A DNA stretch of 37,452 nt from DASTQL01 sp035761805 (lineage in GTDB: Bacteria > Actinomycetota > Actinomycetes > Jiangellales > Jiangellaceae), in the NCBI GenBank assembly GCA_035761805.1, contig DASTQL010000170.1, forward strand, positions 1 to 37,452, read 5' to 3'. Position numbers and translations under genes: made by a program. Shown here piece by piece: positions 7,935 through 15,991 of the stretch (its first letter is position 1; the number at the start of each line of letters is the position of its first letter). The notes beneath the pieces were generated by a model that searched no databases, was not told where the DNA came from, and saw only the letters and a list, made by a program, of their open reading frames with translations.

Positions 7935-8306
7935 ATGGCGTCCCCCACGGCAGCGTCCGGGCTGGACCCCCGGGTCGCGGCCAGGCTCAAGCGCGACCCC
8001 GACGGGTTGGTCACAGCGGTCGTGCAGCAGGACGGCACCGGTGAGGTGCTCATGGTCGGGTGGATGGACGACGAGGCGCTGCACCGGACGCTCACCACCG
8101 GCCGGGCGACGTACTGGTCCCGCAGCCGGCAGGAGTACTGGGTCAAGGGCGAGACGTCCGGGCACCGCCAGTGGGTCCGCGAGGTCCGACTGGACTGCGA
8201 CGGCGACGCGGTGCTGCTCACCGTCGACCAGGAGGGCGCCGCCTGCCACACCGGGGCGCGCAGCTGCTTCGACGTCGACGTCCTGCTCGCCGGTGGCGGC
8301 AGGTGA
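7935..8306 (+). CDS. hisI: Phosphoribosyl-AMP cyclohydrolase
   Basis: HisI opens the adenine ring of phosphoribosyl-AMP in the third step of histidine synthesis and needs zinc and magnesium. The 123-residue protein is of the monofunctional type, with no fused HisE. It shows the family blocks EVLMVGWMDDEAL, TYWSRSRQEYWVKGETSG and DCDGDAVLLTVDQEGAACHTG, which contain the Mg-binding aspartates and the Zn-binding cysteines. The start is set by the box 7 nt upstream. It is separated from the other his genes by the exporter pair and is coupled to trpE by a GTGA overlap, so a histidine gene leads a tryptophan operon, an arrangement also known in mycobacteria. Confidence 0.96.
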   Translation: MASPTAASGLDPRVAARLKRDPDGLVTAVVQQDGTGEVLMVGWMDDEALHRTLTTGRATYWSRSRQEYWVKGETSGHRQWVREVRLDCDGDAVLLTVDQEGAACHTGARSCFDVDVLLAGGGR

Positions 8307-9820
8307 ACGCCCCGGGCTCGGTGGCGCCGGACCTGCCGACCTTCCGCCGGCTGGCCCGGGACCGGCGGGTGATCCCGGTGCTGCGACGACTGCTCGCCGA
8401 CGGCGAGACCCCGGTCGGCGTCTACCGCAAGCTCGCGCAGAGCCGGCCGGGCACCTTCCTGCTCGAGTCCGCGGAGCACGGTGGCGTCTGGTCGCGCTAC
8501 TCCTTCGTGGGCGCCCGGTCGGCCGCGGTCCTCACCGAGCGGGAGGGCCGGGCGGTCTGGGAGGGCGCCCCACCCGTGGGTCTGCCCTCGGGCGGCGACC
8601 CGCTCGAGGCCCTCGCCGGGACGTTGGCCGCCCTGCACACCCCGAGGCCGCCGGACCTGCCGCCACTCACCGGCGGGCTCGTCGGCTACCTCGCCTACGA
8701 CGTCGTCCGGCGGCTGGAGCGTCTCCCGGCACTGACGGCCGACGACCTGGGGCTGCCCGAGCTCGGCTTCATGCTGGCCACCGACCTCGCGGTGCTCGAT
8801 CACGAGGACGGCACCCTGCTGCTCGTGGCCAACGCGGTGAACTGGGACGACAGCGACGAGCGCGTCGACGAGGCGTGGGCCGACGCGGTGCGGCGGCTGG
8901 ACCGCATGACCGAGCTGGTCGCGGGCCCGACCCCGTCGTCGGTGGCCACCTACGACCCCGCCGCCGCACCCGCGACCCGGTGCGGGACCGACCGGGTGGA
9001 CTACCTCGCCGCTGTCGAGCAGGCGAAGGAGGAGATCCGGGCCGGGGAGGCCTTCCAGGTGGTCGTCTCCCAGCGGTTCGAGGTCGCCGGGGACGCCGAC
9101 GCGCTCGACGTCTACCGCGTGCTCCGCCGGGAGAACCCCAGCCCGTACATGTACCTCCTGCGGTTCGACGGCTTCGACGTCGTCGGGTCCAGCCCGGAGG
9201 CGCTGGTCAAGGTCACCGGTGGCCGGGCCATGACGCACCCGATCGCCGGGACCCGCTGGCGCGGGGCGACGCCCGAGGAGGACGCCGCCCTGGCCGCCGA
9301 GCTGCTCGCCGACCCCAAGGAGCGGGCCGAGCACCTCATGCTCGTGGACCTCGGCCGCAACGACCTCGGCCGGGTCTGCGCGCCCGGCTCCGTCGAGGTC
9401 GTCGACTTCATGACCGTGCGGCGGTACAGCCACGTCATGCACATCGAGTCCACCGTCGTCGGCCGGCTGGCCGAGGGGCGGACGGCGCTCGACGCGCTGA
9501 CCGCGTGCTTCCCCGCCGGCACGCTGTCCGGAGCCCCCAAGCCGCGAGCGATGGAGATCATCGAGGAGCTGGAGCCGACTCGCCGGGGCCTGTACGGAGG
9601 GGTGGTCGGCTACCTGGACTTCGCCGGCGACCTGGATGCCGCGATCGCGATCCGGACCGCGGTGCTGCGTGGTGGCACCGCCTACGTCCAGGCCGGTGCC
9701 GGCATCGTCGCCGACTCCGATCCCGCCGCCGAGCACGAGGAGTGCCGCAACAAGGCGGCAGCCGTGCTCCGCGCCGTCGCCGTCGCCGGGTCGATCCGCC
9801 CGCTCCGGGTCCCGGGATGA
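8303..9820 (+). CDS. trpE: Anthranilate synthase component I
   Basis: TrpE (505 residues) converts chorismate and ammonia to anthranilate; the glutaminase partner TrpG is not in this window. The N-terminal domain carries the tryptophan feedback motif FLLESAEHG, and the C-terminal chorismate-binding domain has VSQRFE, NPSPYMYLLRF, PIAGTRWRG, ERAEHLMLVDLGRNDLGRV, a catalytic-histidine region YSHVMHIESTV, and FPAGTLSGAPKPRAMEII. These match anthranilate synthase rather than isochorismate synthase, and length is normal. The GTG at 8303 overlaps the hisI stop by 4 nt. It is followed by a TIGR02234-type gene, again with a 4-nt overlap, so the mRNA should continue into the small membrane-protein genes. 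Confidence 0.96.
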   Translation: MNAPGSVAPDLPTFRRLARDRRVIPVLRRLLADGETPVGVYRKLAQSRPGTFLLESAEHGGVWSRYSFVGARSAAVLTEREGRAVWEGAPPVGLPSGGDPLEALAGTLAALHTPRPPDLPPLTGGLVGYLAYDVVRRLERLPALTADDLGLPELGFMLATDLAVLDHEDGTLLLVANAVNWDDSDERVDEAWADAVRRLDRMTELVAGPTPSSVATYDPAAAPATRCGTDRVDYLAAVEQAKEEIRAGEAFQVVVSQRFEVAGDADALDVYRVLRRENPSPYMYLLRFDGFDVVGSSPEALVKVTGGRAMTHPIAGTRWRGATPEEDAALAAELLADPKERAEHLMLVDLGRNDLGRVCAPGSVEVVDFMTVRRYSHVMHIESTVVGRLAEGRTALDALTACFPAGTLSGAPKPRAMEIIEELEPTRRGLYGGVVGYLDFAGDLDAAIAIRTAVLRGGTAYVQAGAGIVADSDPAAEHEECRNKAAAVLRAVAVAGSIRPLRVPG

Positions 9821-10305
9821 CCCCGCGCCGCGAGTACGTGGCGGTGGTCGCCCTCCTCGTCGGCGCCGGCGTACTCGCGCTGGTGGCCTCGGGCGCGACC
9901 TGGCAGGAGATCCCTTCCTCCTCCCCGCTCCCGGTGGCGCCCGAGGCCGTGTCGGGTGGCCGGTCGGCACCGGAGGTCAGGGCGGCCGCGCTCGTCGCCC
10001 TGGCCGCGACCCCGGCGGTGCTGGCGACCGGTCGTCGCGGCCGATTGGTCGTCGGCGTGCTCGTGGCCGCCACGGGGACGGCCGCCGCGGTCGGCGCGGC
10101 GGGCGCGATCGCGACGGCGACGACGGCGTGGCCGGCGGTCGCCCTGGGGTCCGCTCTGCTGCTCGTCCTGGTCGGGTCGTCGGTCGCCGTCCGCGGCGGC
10201 CGGTGGCCGACCATGGGCTCGCGCTACCAGCCGTCCGTACGCCGGGCCGAGACCACCCGGAGCACCTGGGACGCCCTGGACAGGGGCGAGGACCCGACCG
10301 TGTGA
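9817..10305 (+). CDS. Trp-operon-associated membrane protein (TIGR02234 type)
   Basis: This 162-residue predicted membrane protein has about four hydrophobic segments (near residues 7-25, 50-68, 73-97 and 103-123) and a conserved cytoplasmic-looking C-terminus with WPTMGSRYQ and TWDALDRGEDPT. These are hallmarks of the actinobacterial family TIGR02234 (Trp_oprn_chp), found beside trpE but without a known function. ATG 9817 overlaps the trpE stop by 4 nt, so its synthesis is probably tied to TrpE. A role in tryptophan or precursor handling at the membrane is only a guess from location. Confidence 0.85.
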   Translation: MTPRREYVAVVALLVGAGVLALVASGATWQEIPSSSPLPVAPEAVSGGRSAPEVRAAALVALAATPAVLATGRRGRLVVGVLVAATGTAAAVGAAGAIATATTAWPAVALGSALLLVLVGSSVAVRGGRWPTMGSRYQPSVRRAETTRSTWDALDRGEDPTV

Positions 10306-10322
10306 GGGTGGCCGCGGTGCGC

Positions 10323-10328
10323 CACAAT
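10323..10328 (+). promoter_or_regulatory. Possible -10 box (CACAAT) upstream of the HGxxPAAW gene
   Basis: CACAAT shares the A at position 2 and final T of the -10 consensus. A start about 7 nt downstream would leave a leader of about 34 nt containing the GAGGAG ribosome binding site before ATG 10369. No clear -35 is visible, and the gene may simply be read from trpE. Confidence 0.3.
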
Positions 10329-10368
10329 GACCTCAGGCCGGACCCAGCCGAGCTGCGAGGAGACCGCC

Positions 10369-10644
10369 ATGGCCGCCCAGGAACCCGCCCGCTCCCACGG
10401 TCCGAGCCACGGGAACACTCCGGCCGCCTGGACCGCCGTCACCGTCATGCTGGTCGGCTTCCTCATCGGGGCGATCGGTGTGGTCATGCTCGCCTGGCCA
10501 CTCTTCTGGGTCGGCGTGGCCGTCGTCGGGCTGGGCGTCGTCGTCGGCAAGGTCATGGCGATGATGGGCTTCGGCGTCCCCCCGACCTACATCCAGCCGG
10601 GCGCCGAGGAGCGCGCCGAAGGACGCCGCGCCCCGGACGCGTGA
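10369..10644 (+). CDS. HGxxPAAW family small membrane protein
   Basis: This 91-residue protein carries the motif HGNTPAAWT at residues 14-22, which names the actinobacterial HGxxPAAW family (DUF6704), followed by two adjacent hydrophobic helices (about 23-44 and 46-66) and a short hydrophilic tail. Family function is unknown. I chose ATG 10369 because a GAGGAG ribosome binding site precedes it and the motif then falls near the N-terminus as expected; an upstream in-frame ATG at 10327 lacks a binding site. The gene sits between the TIGR02234 gene and the DUF2752 gene, and its stop overlaps the DUF2752 start by 4 nt. Confidence 0.88.
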   Translation: MAAQEPARSHGPSHGNTPAAWTAVTVMLVGFLIGAIGVVMLAWPLFWVGVAVVGLGVVVGKVMAMMGFGVPPTYIQPGAEERAEGRRAPDA

Positions 10645-11072
10645 GCCGGACCCCGACCACTCCGGCCCGACGCGCCGCGGGCTCACCCCTCCTCGCGCCC
10701 CTCACGACCGCCGTGGTCGTGGCTTCGGCGTGGCTGGCCGTGGCGGTCGCCGACCCGCGGTGGGGCTCGGTGCTGCCCGCGTGTCCCCTGCACGCGCTCA
10801 CGGGGTTGTGGTGCCCGCTCTGCGGCGGGACCCGGACGGCGCGCGCCCTGGCGCACGGCGACCTCGCCGGGGCCGCCGGCTCCAACCTGCTCGTCCTCGT
10901 CGCCGCTCCGCTCGCCGCCGCGCTGTGGGTCCGCTGGGTGCTCCGGCGGCGCCGAGACCCGCAGGCCCGGCTGGTCGACCCGTCGCCGCAGCTGCTCGCC
11001 GTGGCCACCGGGGTGCTGGTCGCCTTCGCCCTCGTCCGCAACCTCCCGGCCGGGGCCTGGCTGGCCCCGTGA
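10641..11072 (+). CDS. DUF2752 family membrane protein
   Basis: This 143-residue protein has the DUF2752 core CPLHALTGLWCPLCGGTRT (starting near residue 46) with closely spaced cysteines, and then the conserved ARALAHGDLAGAAGSNLL block. Three hydrophobic segments are visible (about 16-36, 79-96 and 114-133). In other bacteria DUF2752 proteins are small inner-membrane proteins of unknown function; the Cys pairs could bind metal or form disulfides, which is speculation. It begins with a GTG overlapping the HGxxPAAW stop and ends 30 nt before the convergent DUF4190-like gene. Confidence 0.87.
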   Translation: MSRTPTTPARRAAGSPLLAPLTTAVVVASAWLAVAVADPRWGSVLPACPLHALTGLWCPLCGGTRTARALAHGDLAGAAGSNLLVLVAAPLAAALWVRWVLRRRRDPQARLVDPSPQLLAVATGVLVAFALVRNLPAGAWLAP

Positions 11073-11102
11073 CGGGACGCGCCACCTGCCCGGTGCGAGC
11101 CC

Positions 11103-11594
11103 TCAGTACGAGCTCACGCTGGCCAGTCCGGCGAACACCACCACCACGATGACGCCCGCGAGGATGAGCGCGAAGACCACCAGCCCGATGATCGCCAGCA
11201 CCCGCGCCGCCTGGGCCATGCCCTCGCCGGTCAGCGCTCCGCCGGAGGCACGGATGTCGCGCAGGGCCTGGTTGGCCAGCACCCAGCCGACGACGTGCAG
11301 CACGATCGGGCAGGCCACGTAGCCGGCCAGGGCGGCCACGAGCGCCCAGATCGCCTTCTGCTCGGTCTGGGGCTGGAAGCCGTACGGCGGGCCGTAGCCC
11401 TGCTGCTGCGGCGGCGGGTAGCCCTGCTCGGCGTACCCGCGAGGCTGCTCGTACGCCCCCGGCTCACCGGGCGCACCGGGCTGCCCGTACGGCGGCTGAC
11501 CGTAGGCGGGCGGTGGCTGTGGACCGGGCTGGACCGGCTGACCCTCCGGCTGGTCGCCGGTCCCGGGCGCCTGGCCGTACGGGGGCACGCTCAT
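11103..11594 (-). CDS. DUF4190-like membrane protein with Pro/Gln/Gly/Tyr-rich N-terminus
   Basis: This 163-residue protein has a low-complexity N-terminal half (about residues 1-80) rich in Pro, Gln, Gly and Tyr with YGQPPYGQPG-like repeats. Two hydrophobic helices follow, around IWALVAALAGYVACPIVLHVV and ARVLAIIGLVVFALILAGVIVVVVF. Between them is ANQALRDIRASGGALTGEGMAQAARVL, which matches the DUF4190 pattern of membrane-anchored actinobacterial proteins with disordered tails. The ATG at 11594 is preceded by a GGAGAGG ribosome binding site. It is transcribed away from trpC and converges on DUF2752. Function is unknown. Confidence 0.85.
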   Translation of the reverse strand: MSVPPYGQAPGTGDQPEGQPVQPGPQPPPAYGQPPYGQPGAPGEPGAYEQPRGYAEQGYPPPQQQGYGPPYGFQPQTEQKAIWALVAALAGYVACPIVLHVVGWVLANQALRDIRASGGALTGEGMAQAARVLAIIGLVVFALILAGVIVVVVFAGLASVSSY

Positions 11595-11629
11595 GTCGTC
11601 CTCTCCTGGCGTCGAGCCGTCGGGCGACC

Positions 11630-11635
11630 AACGTA
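11630..11635 (-). promoter_or_regulatory. -10 box (TACGTT) for the DUF4190-like gene
   Basis: On the minus strand TACGTT fits TANNNT. A start about 7 nt downstream would give a leader of roughly 28 nt that includes the GGAGAGG ribosome binding site of the gene at 11594. It is divergent from the trpC promoter in the same 187-nt intergenic region. Confidence 0.4.
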
Positions 11636-11716
11636 TCGCCGCCCCGCGACGACCGGTGGACCCGGTCCGGGGCGTCCACGGGCCGGGCCCGATCCGTGGC
11701 CGCCGGTGCCCGCGGT

Positions 11717-11722
11717 TACCCT
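11717..11722 (+). promoter_or_regulatory. -10 box (TACCCT) for the trpC operon
   Basis: TACCCT matches the same -10 pattern seen at 2332 and 16891. Here the start codon is 59 nt further on, so the mRNA would have a leader of about 52 nt with a GAGGGAGGCGG ribosome binding site around 11769-11777. I saw no Trp-rich leader peptide or obvious attenuator in this short leader. Confidence 0.45.
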
Positions 11723-11781
11723 GGGCCGGTCGGTGCCGGCCCTGGCGTCGACGAGCGCAGGGGCACCGAGGGAGGCGGACC

Positions 11782-12591
11782 GTGAGCGTGCTCGACGAGA
11801 TCCTCGACGGCGTCCGGACCGACCTCGCCGCCCGGCAGGCGCGGGTCGGTCTCGACGAGCTCAAGGAACGTGCGAGCCGCCAGCCACAGGTGCGCGACCC
11901 GCTGCCCCGCCTGCGCGCCCAGGGGGTGTCGGTCATCGCCGAGGTCAAGCGGTCCAGCCCCAGCAAGGGTGCGCTGGCCCCGATCGACGACCCCGCCGCG
12001 CTGGCCCGCGACTACGAGGCCGGGGGAGCCACGGTGATCAGCGTGCTCACCGAGGGGCGACGCTTCGGCGGGTCGATCGACGACCTCAGGGCGGTACGCA
12101 CCGCGGTCGACGTACCCGTGCTGTGCAAGGACTTCGTCCTCACCAGCTACCAGCTGTGGGAGGCGCGCGCGTACGGCGCGGACCTGGCCCTGCTCCTGGT
12201 CGTCGCCCTGGAGCAGAACGCCCTCGTCGGGCTGATCGAGCGTGCGGAGTCGATCGGGCTCATCCCCCTCGTCGAGTGCCACACCGCCGAGGAGGTCGAC
12301 CGTGCCGTGGACGCCGGCGCCCGGGTGATCGGCGTCAACGCCCGCGACCTGACCACCCTCGAGGTTCACCGGCACCAGTTCGCGCGACTCGCCCCGCGTG
12401 TCCCCGACGGGATCGTCAAGATCGCGGAGTCCGGCGTCCGCGGCCCGCACGACGTGATCGAGCTGGCCCGGGCCGGCGCCGACGCCGTCCTCGTCGGCGA
12501 GACCCTCGTCACCGGCCGCGACCCCCGGGCGGCCGTCGCCGACCTCGTCGCCGCCGGCGCCCACCCGGCCAGCCGGCAGGGCCGGCAGTGA
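11782..12591 (+). CDS. trpC: Indole-3-glycerol phosphate synthase
   Basis: TrpC closes CdRP to indole-3-glycerol phosphate. The 269-residue barrel has the substrate-binding IAEVKRSSPSKG, the catalytic-lysine motif VLCKDFVLTSYQ, ALLLVVALEQN, VIGVNARDLTTLEV and the phosphate-binding IAESGVRG and AVLVGETLV loops. It is the monofunctional form with no fused TrpF. The GTG at 11782 is preceded by a strong GAGGGAGG binding site, and the resulting N-terminus VSVLDEILDGVR matches family members. The stop overlaps trpB by 4 nt. Confidence 0.97.
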   Translation: MSVLDEILDGVRTDLAARQARVGLDELKERASRQPQVRDPLPRLRAQGVSVIAEVKRSSPSKGALAPIDDPAALARDYEAGGATVISVLTEGRRFGGSIDDLRAVRTAVDVPVLCKDFVLTSYQLWEARAYGADLALLLVVALEQNALVGLIERAESIGLIPLVECHTAEEVDRAVDAGARVIGVNARDLTTLEVHRHQFARLAPRVPDGIVKIAESGVRGPHDVIELARAGADAVLVGETLVTGRDPRAAVADLVAAGAHPASRQGRQ

Positions 12592-13817
12592 CCGTCCGCG
12601 ACGTCCGCGACGCGACCGTCCTGCCCGACGCGCTCGGCCACTTCGGCCCGTACGGCGGGAGGTTCGTCCCCGAGGCGCTCGTCGCCGCACTCGACGAGCT
12701 CGCCGCCGAGTACGCGGCAGCAACGCAGGACCCGGACTTCGTCGCCGAGCTGGAGGCGCTCCACCGGACGTACACCGGCCGTCCCAACCCGCTCACGGAG
12801 GCCCGCCGCTTCGGCGCCGAGGCGGCGCACGGCGCCCGGGTGCTGCTCAAGCGCGAGGACCTCAACCACACCGGGTCCCACAAGATCAACAACGTGCTCG
12901 GCCAGGCGCTCCTGACCCGGCGGATGGGGAAGTCGCGGGTCATCGCGGAGACCGGGGCCGGTCAGCACGGCGTGGCCACCGCGACTGCGGCCGCGCTGAT
13001 GGACCTCGAGTGCGTGGTCTACATGGGCGAGGAGGACACCCGGCGACAGGCCCTCAACGTCGCCCGGATGCGCCTGCTCGGCGCCGAGGTGGTGCCCGTG
13101 GGCACCGGTTCCCGCACGCTCAAGGACGCCATCAACGAGGCGATGCGCGACTGGGTCACCAACGTCGCCACCACCCACTACCTGCTCGGCACGGTAGCCG
13201 GGCCGCACCCGTTCCCGATGATGGTCCGCGACTTCCAGCGGGTCATCGGCGAGGAGGCGCGGGCCCAGGTCCTCGAGCTCACCGGCGGGCTGCCCGACGC
13301 CGTGGCCGCCTGCGTCGGTGGCGGCTCCAACGCCATCGGCATCTTCTCCGCCTTCCTCGACGACCCCGCCGTGGGGCTGTTCGGCTTCGAGGCCGGGGGT
13401 GACGGTGTCGCGACCGGTCGCCACGCGGCGACCATCGTGGGCGGGTCGCCCGGCGTCCTGCACGGGGCACGCTCCTACCTGCTCCAGGACGACATGGGCC
13501 AGACCGTCGCGTCCCACTCGATCTCGGCCGGGCTCGACTACCCCGGCGTCGGGCCCGAGCACGCCTGGCTGCACGACACCGGCCGGGCCTCGTACGAAGC
13601 GGTCGACGACGCCGAGGCGATGGAGGCCTTCCGCCTGCTGTGCCGTACGGAGGGGATCATCCCGGCGATCGAGAGCGCCCACGCGCTGGCGGGCGCCCAG
13701 CGCCTCGGCCGGCGGCTCGGCGCCGGCGCCGTCCTGCTCGTCAACCTCTCCGGTCGCGGCGACAAGGACGTCGACACCGCCGCCCGCTGGTTCGGCCTGG
13801 TCACGGGGGAGGCGTGA
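12588..13817 (+). CDS. trpB: Tryptophan synthase beta chain
   Basis: TrpB condenses indole with serine using PLP. The 409-residue protein shows the TrpB1-type sequence: FGPYGGRFVPEAL at the N-terminus, the PLP lysine in HTGSHKINN (Lys99), AETGAGQHGVATA, the PLP phosphate-binding GGGSNAIG and a C-terminal LLVNLSGRGDKD. An N-terminal tail of about 18 residues precedes the conserved start. GTG 12588 overlaps trpC (GTGA), and the trpB stop overlaps the trpA GTG the same way, keeping alpha and beta chains translationally coupled. Confidence 0.98.
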   Translation: MTVRDVRDATVLPDALGHFGPYGGRFVPEALVAALDELAAEYAAATQDPDFVAELEALHRTYTGRPNPLTEARRFGAEAAHGARVLLKREDLNHTGSHKINNVLGQALLTRRMGKSRVIAETGAGQHGVATATAAALMDLECVVYMGEEDTRRQALNVARMRLLGAEVVPVGTGSRTLKDAINEAMRDWVTNVATTHYLLGTVAGPHPFPMMVRDFQRVIGEEARAQVLELTGGLPDAVAACVGGGSNAIGIFSAFLDDPAVGLFGFEAGGDGVATGRHAATIVGGSPGVLHGARSYLLQDDMGQTVASHSISAGLDYPGVGPEHAWLHDTGRASYEAVDDAEAMEAFRLLCRTEGIIPAIESAHALAGAQRLGRRLGAGAVLLVNLSGRGDKDVDTAARWFGLVTGEA

Positions 13818-14623
13818 GCCGGCTCGACGAGGTGCTCGCCCGGACCCGGTCCGAGGGCCGGGCCGCCCTCGTCGCGTACCTGCCGGCCGGGTACCCCAGC
13901 GTCGACGGTGGCGTCGCCGCCCTGACCGCGATGGTGGATGCGGGCGTGGACGTCGTGGAGGTGGGTCTGCCGTACAGCGACCCGCTCATGGACGGCCCCA
14001 CCATCCAGCAGGCCGTCGACGTCGCGCTCCGGAGCGGCACCAGGACCCCCGACGTCCTCCGCACCGTCGAGGCGGTCGCCCGGACCGGCGCCGTCGCGTT
14101 GGTCATGACCTACTGGAACCCCGTCGAGCGCTACGGCGTGGACCGCTTCGCTCGGGACCTCGCCGACGCCGGTGGGTGCGGCGCCATCACCCCGGACCTG
14201 ACCCCCGACGAGGCGGGTGAGTGGATCGACGCCGCCCGGGCCGCGGACGTGGACACCGTGTTCCTGGTGGCCCCGTCGTCCACCGACGAGCGCATCGCCG
14301 TGACCGCCAAGGCCAGCCGTGGGTTCCTGTACGCCGCGTCGACGATGGGGGTGACCGGCGCCCGCGCGTCGGTAGCGGACACGGCCGCGGCACTCGTCGC
14401 GCGGGTGCGCCGGGTGACCGACCAGCCCGTGGCGGTCGGCCTGGGCGTCTCGACGGGCGACCAGGCCGCCGAGGTGGCGGCCTACGCCGACGGGGTGATC
14501 GTCGGGTCCGCCTTCGTCCGCCGCCTGCTCGACGCTGCGGACGAGGAAGCGGGCCGTCGTGCCGTGGCCGAGCTCGCGGCCGAGCTCTCGCACGGCGTGC
14601 GCCGGGGGCGTCCGGTCCTGTGA
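13814..14623 (+). CDS. trpA: Tryptophan synthase alpha chain
   Basis: TrpA splits indole-3-glycerol phosphate to indole and glyceraldehyde-3-phosphate and channels indole to TrpB. This 269-residue barrel retains both catalytic acids: Glu49 in VVEVGLPYSDP and Asp60 in PLMDGPTIQ. Other family signatures are MTYWNPVERYG and the phosphate loop VAVGLGVSTGDQ followed by DGVIVGSAFV. It starts with GTG overlapping trpB by 4 nt. Its stop overlaps the start of a DoxX/MauE gene, so the trp transcript continues into genes for periplasmic redox chemistry. Confidence 0.97.
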   Translation: MSRLDEVLARTRSEGRAALVAYLPAGYPSVDGGVAALTAMVDAGVDVVEVGLPYSDPLMDGPTIQQAVDVALRSGTRTPDVLRTVEAVARTGAVALVMTYWNPVERYGVDRFARDLADAGGCGAITPDLTPDEAGEWIDAARAADVDTVFLVAPSSTDERIAVTAKASRGFLYAASTMGVTGARASVADTAAALVARVRRVTDQPVAVGLGVSTGDQAAEVAAYADGVIVGSAFVRRLLDAADEEAGRRAVAELAAELSHGVRRGRPVL

Positions 14624-15195
14624 CCGCTCTCTCGCACCGTCCCGCGTGGCTGCCGTGGGTCTCCACCGCGGCCCGCCTGGTGCTGGCGGGCATCCTGGGA
14701 TACGCCGGGGCCATCAAGGCAGTGGACCCGCAGACGATGGTCCGGGCGGTCCAGGCCTACCAGATCCTCCCGCCCGCGGTCGGTGAGCTGATCGGCCTGG
14801 TCCTCCCGTTCCTCGAGATCGGCCTGGCCCTGCTGCTCCTGCTCGGTCTCGCCACGCGCTTCGCCGCAGCGGTCACCGCCGTCCTGATGCTCGCCTTCCT
14901 CGCGGGGGTGGCCTCGGCCTGGGCGCGCGGGCTGTCGATCGACTGCGGCTGCTTCGGCGGGGGCGGGGAGATCGACCCCGAGGAGACCCGCTACCTGGAG
15001 GAGATCCTGCGCGACATCGGCTTCCTGGCCCTGGCCTGCTGGCTCGTGGTCTTCCCCGCCAGCCGGTTCGCCCTGGACCGGCACGGCCGTCGCGAGGCCT
15101 CGCCGCACCTCCCGCACGCGTACCCGGACGGCAGGCCCACCCACGACATCGGCGCCGGCCCCGCCGACGACGTCGAGGAAGAACGCACCCGATGA
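14620..15195 (+). CDS. MauE/DoxX family redox-associated membrane protein
   Basis: This 191-residue protein has four predicted membrane helices (about 15-33, 52-76, 81-100 and 127-145), like DoxX/MauE proteins. It carries a CGCF motif (Cys109, Cys111) after the third helix, in the position where MauE/DoxD-type proteins often have cysteines. Family members work with thioredoxin-like proteins in electron transfer or disulfide chemistry at the membrane. The N-terminal motif GYAGAIKAVDPQ is typical. The GTG start overlaps trpA and the stop overlaps the DsbA-like gene by 4 nt, supporting a functional pair with that protein. Its exact substrate is not known. Confidence 0.87.
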   Translation: MTALSHRPAWLPWVSTAARLVLAGILGYAGAIKAVDPQTMVRAVQAYQILPPAVGELIGLVLPFLEIGLALLLLLGLATRFAAAVTAVLMLAFLAGVASAWARGLSIDCGCFGGGGEIDPEETRYLEEILRDIGFLALACWLVVFPASRFALDRHGRREASPHLPHAYPDGRPTHDIGAGPADDVEEERTR

Positions 15196-15974
15196 GCGCC
15201 AAGCCGACCCGTGACCGGGCCGCGGCGCGGGCCCGCGCGCAGCAGCTGCGGGAGGAGCAGGCCCAGGCCGCCCGTCGCCGCGAGCGGTGGCTCCGGATCG
15301 GCATCGCGGTGGCCGTGCTCGTCGCCGTCGTGGTCGTGGGGGTGGCCGTCAACGCCACCCGGAACCAGGTCGACACCGAGGCGGCGCTGCCCGCCGGGGT
15401 CACCGAGGCCGACGGAGGTCTGCCGCTGGGCACCGCCGACGCGCCGGTGACGATCGACCTCTGGGAGGACTTCCAGTGCCCGGCGTGCGCGGACTTCGAA
15501 GCCACCAACGCCCCGGTGCTCGAGCAGGCGGTCACCGAGGGGGACGTGCTCCTGGTCCTGCACCCGCTGACCTTCCTGGACGAGAACCTCGACAACATGT
15601 CGTCCCTACCGGCGGCCCAGGCGCTCGCCTGCACGGCCGACGCGGGTGACGAGGCCGCGCTGCGCTTCCACGGCACGGTGTTCGCCAACCAGCCGCCGGA
15701 GACCCGGGGTGAGGAGGCCTGGAGCGAGGACGACCTCGTACGCTGGGCGGAGGAGTCCGGGGCCGACGGTGCGGACGTGCGCGGCTGCCTGGACGACGAG
15801 CGCTTCGCCGCCTGGGTGGACAACGTGGGCCGGTCGGGCTCGTCGGCCGGGGTGACCGGCACGCCCGCCTTGTTCGTCGGGGGTGAGCGGGTCCCGGACG
15901 ACCAGCTCGCCGCGATGTTCGAGGACCCGTCGGTCCTGGAGCAGGTCATCGCCGACGCCGCGACGGCGTCCTGA
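15192..15974 (+). CDS. Membrane-anchored DsbA-like thioredoxin-fold protein
   Basis: This 260-residue protein has a charged, Arg/Gln/Ala-rich cytoplasmic N-terminus (1-34), one transmembrane anchor (about 36-54) and an exported thioredoxin fold. The fold contains the redox motif CPAC (Cys96, Cys99) in WEDFQCPACADFE and a cis-proline loop VTGTPALFVGG. Two further cysteines (in ALACTADAG and VRGCLDDE) could form the structural disulfide common in actinobacterial DsbA homologues. It probably oxidises or isomerises cysteines of exported proteins, with the upstream MauE/DoxX protein as a possible electron partner. ATG 15192 overlaps the upstream stop; lgt follows 17 nt later. Confidence 0.92.
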   Translation: MSAKPTRDRAAARARAQQLREEQAQAARRRERWLRIGIAVAVLVAVVVVGVAVNATRNQVDTEAALPAGVTEADGGLPLGTADAPVTIDLWEDFQCPACADFEATNAPVLEQAVTEGDVLLVLHPLTFLDENLDNMSSLPAAQALACTADAGDEAALRFHGTVFANQPPETRGEEAWSEDDLVRWAEESGADGADVRGCLDDERFAAWVDNVGRSGSSAGVTGTPALFVGGERVPDDQLAAMFEDPSVLEQVIADAATAS

Positions 15975-15991
15975 GGTCGAGGAGGACCACC

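Noticed and set aside
11722..11782. Trp attenuator or leader peptide ahead of trpC
   Set aside because: The leader is only about 50 nt, with no run of TGG codons and no terminator/antiterminator pair that I could see.
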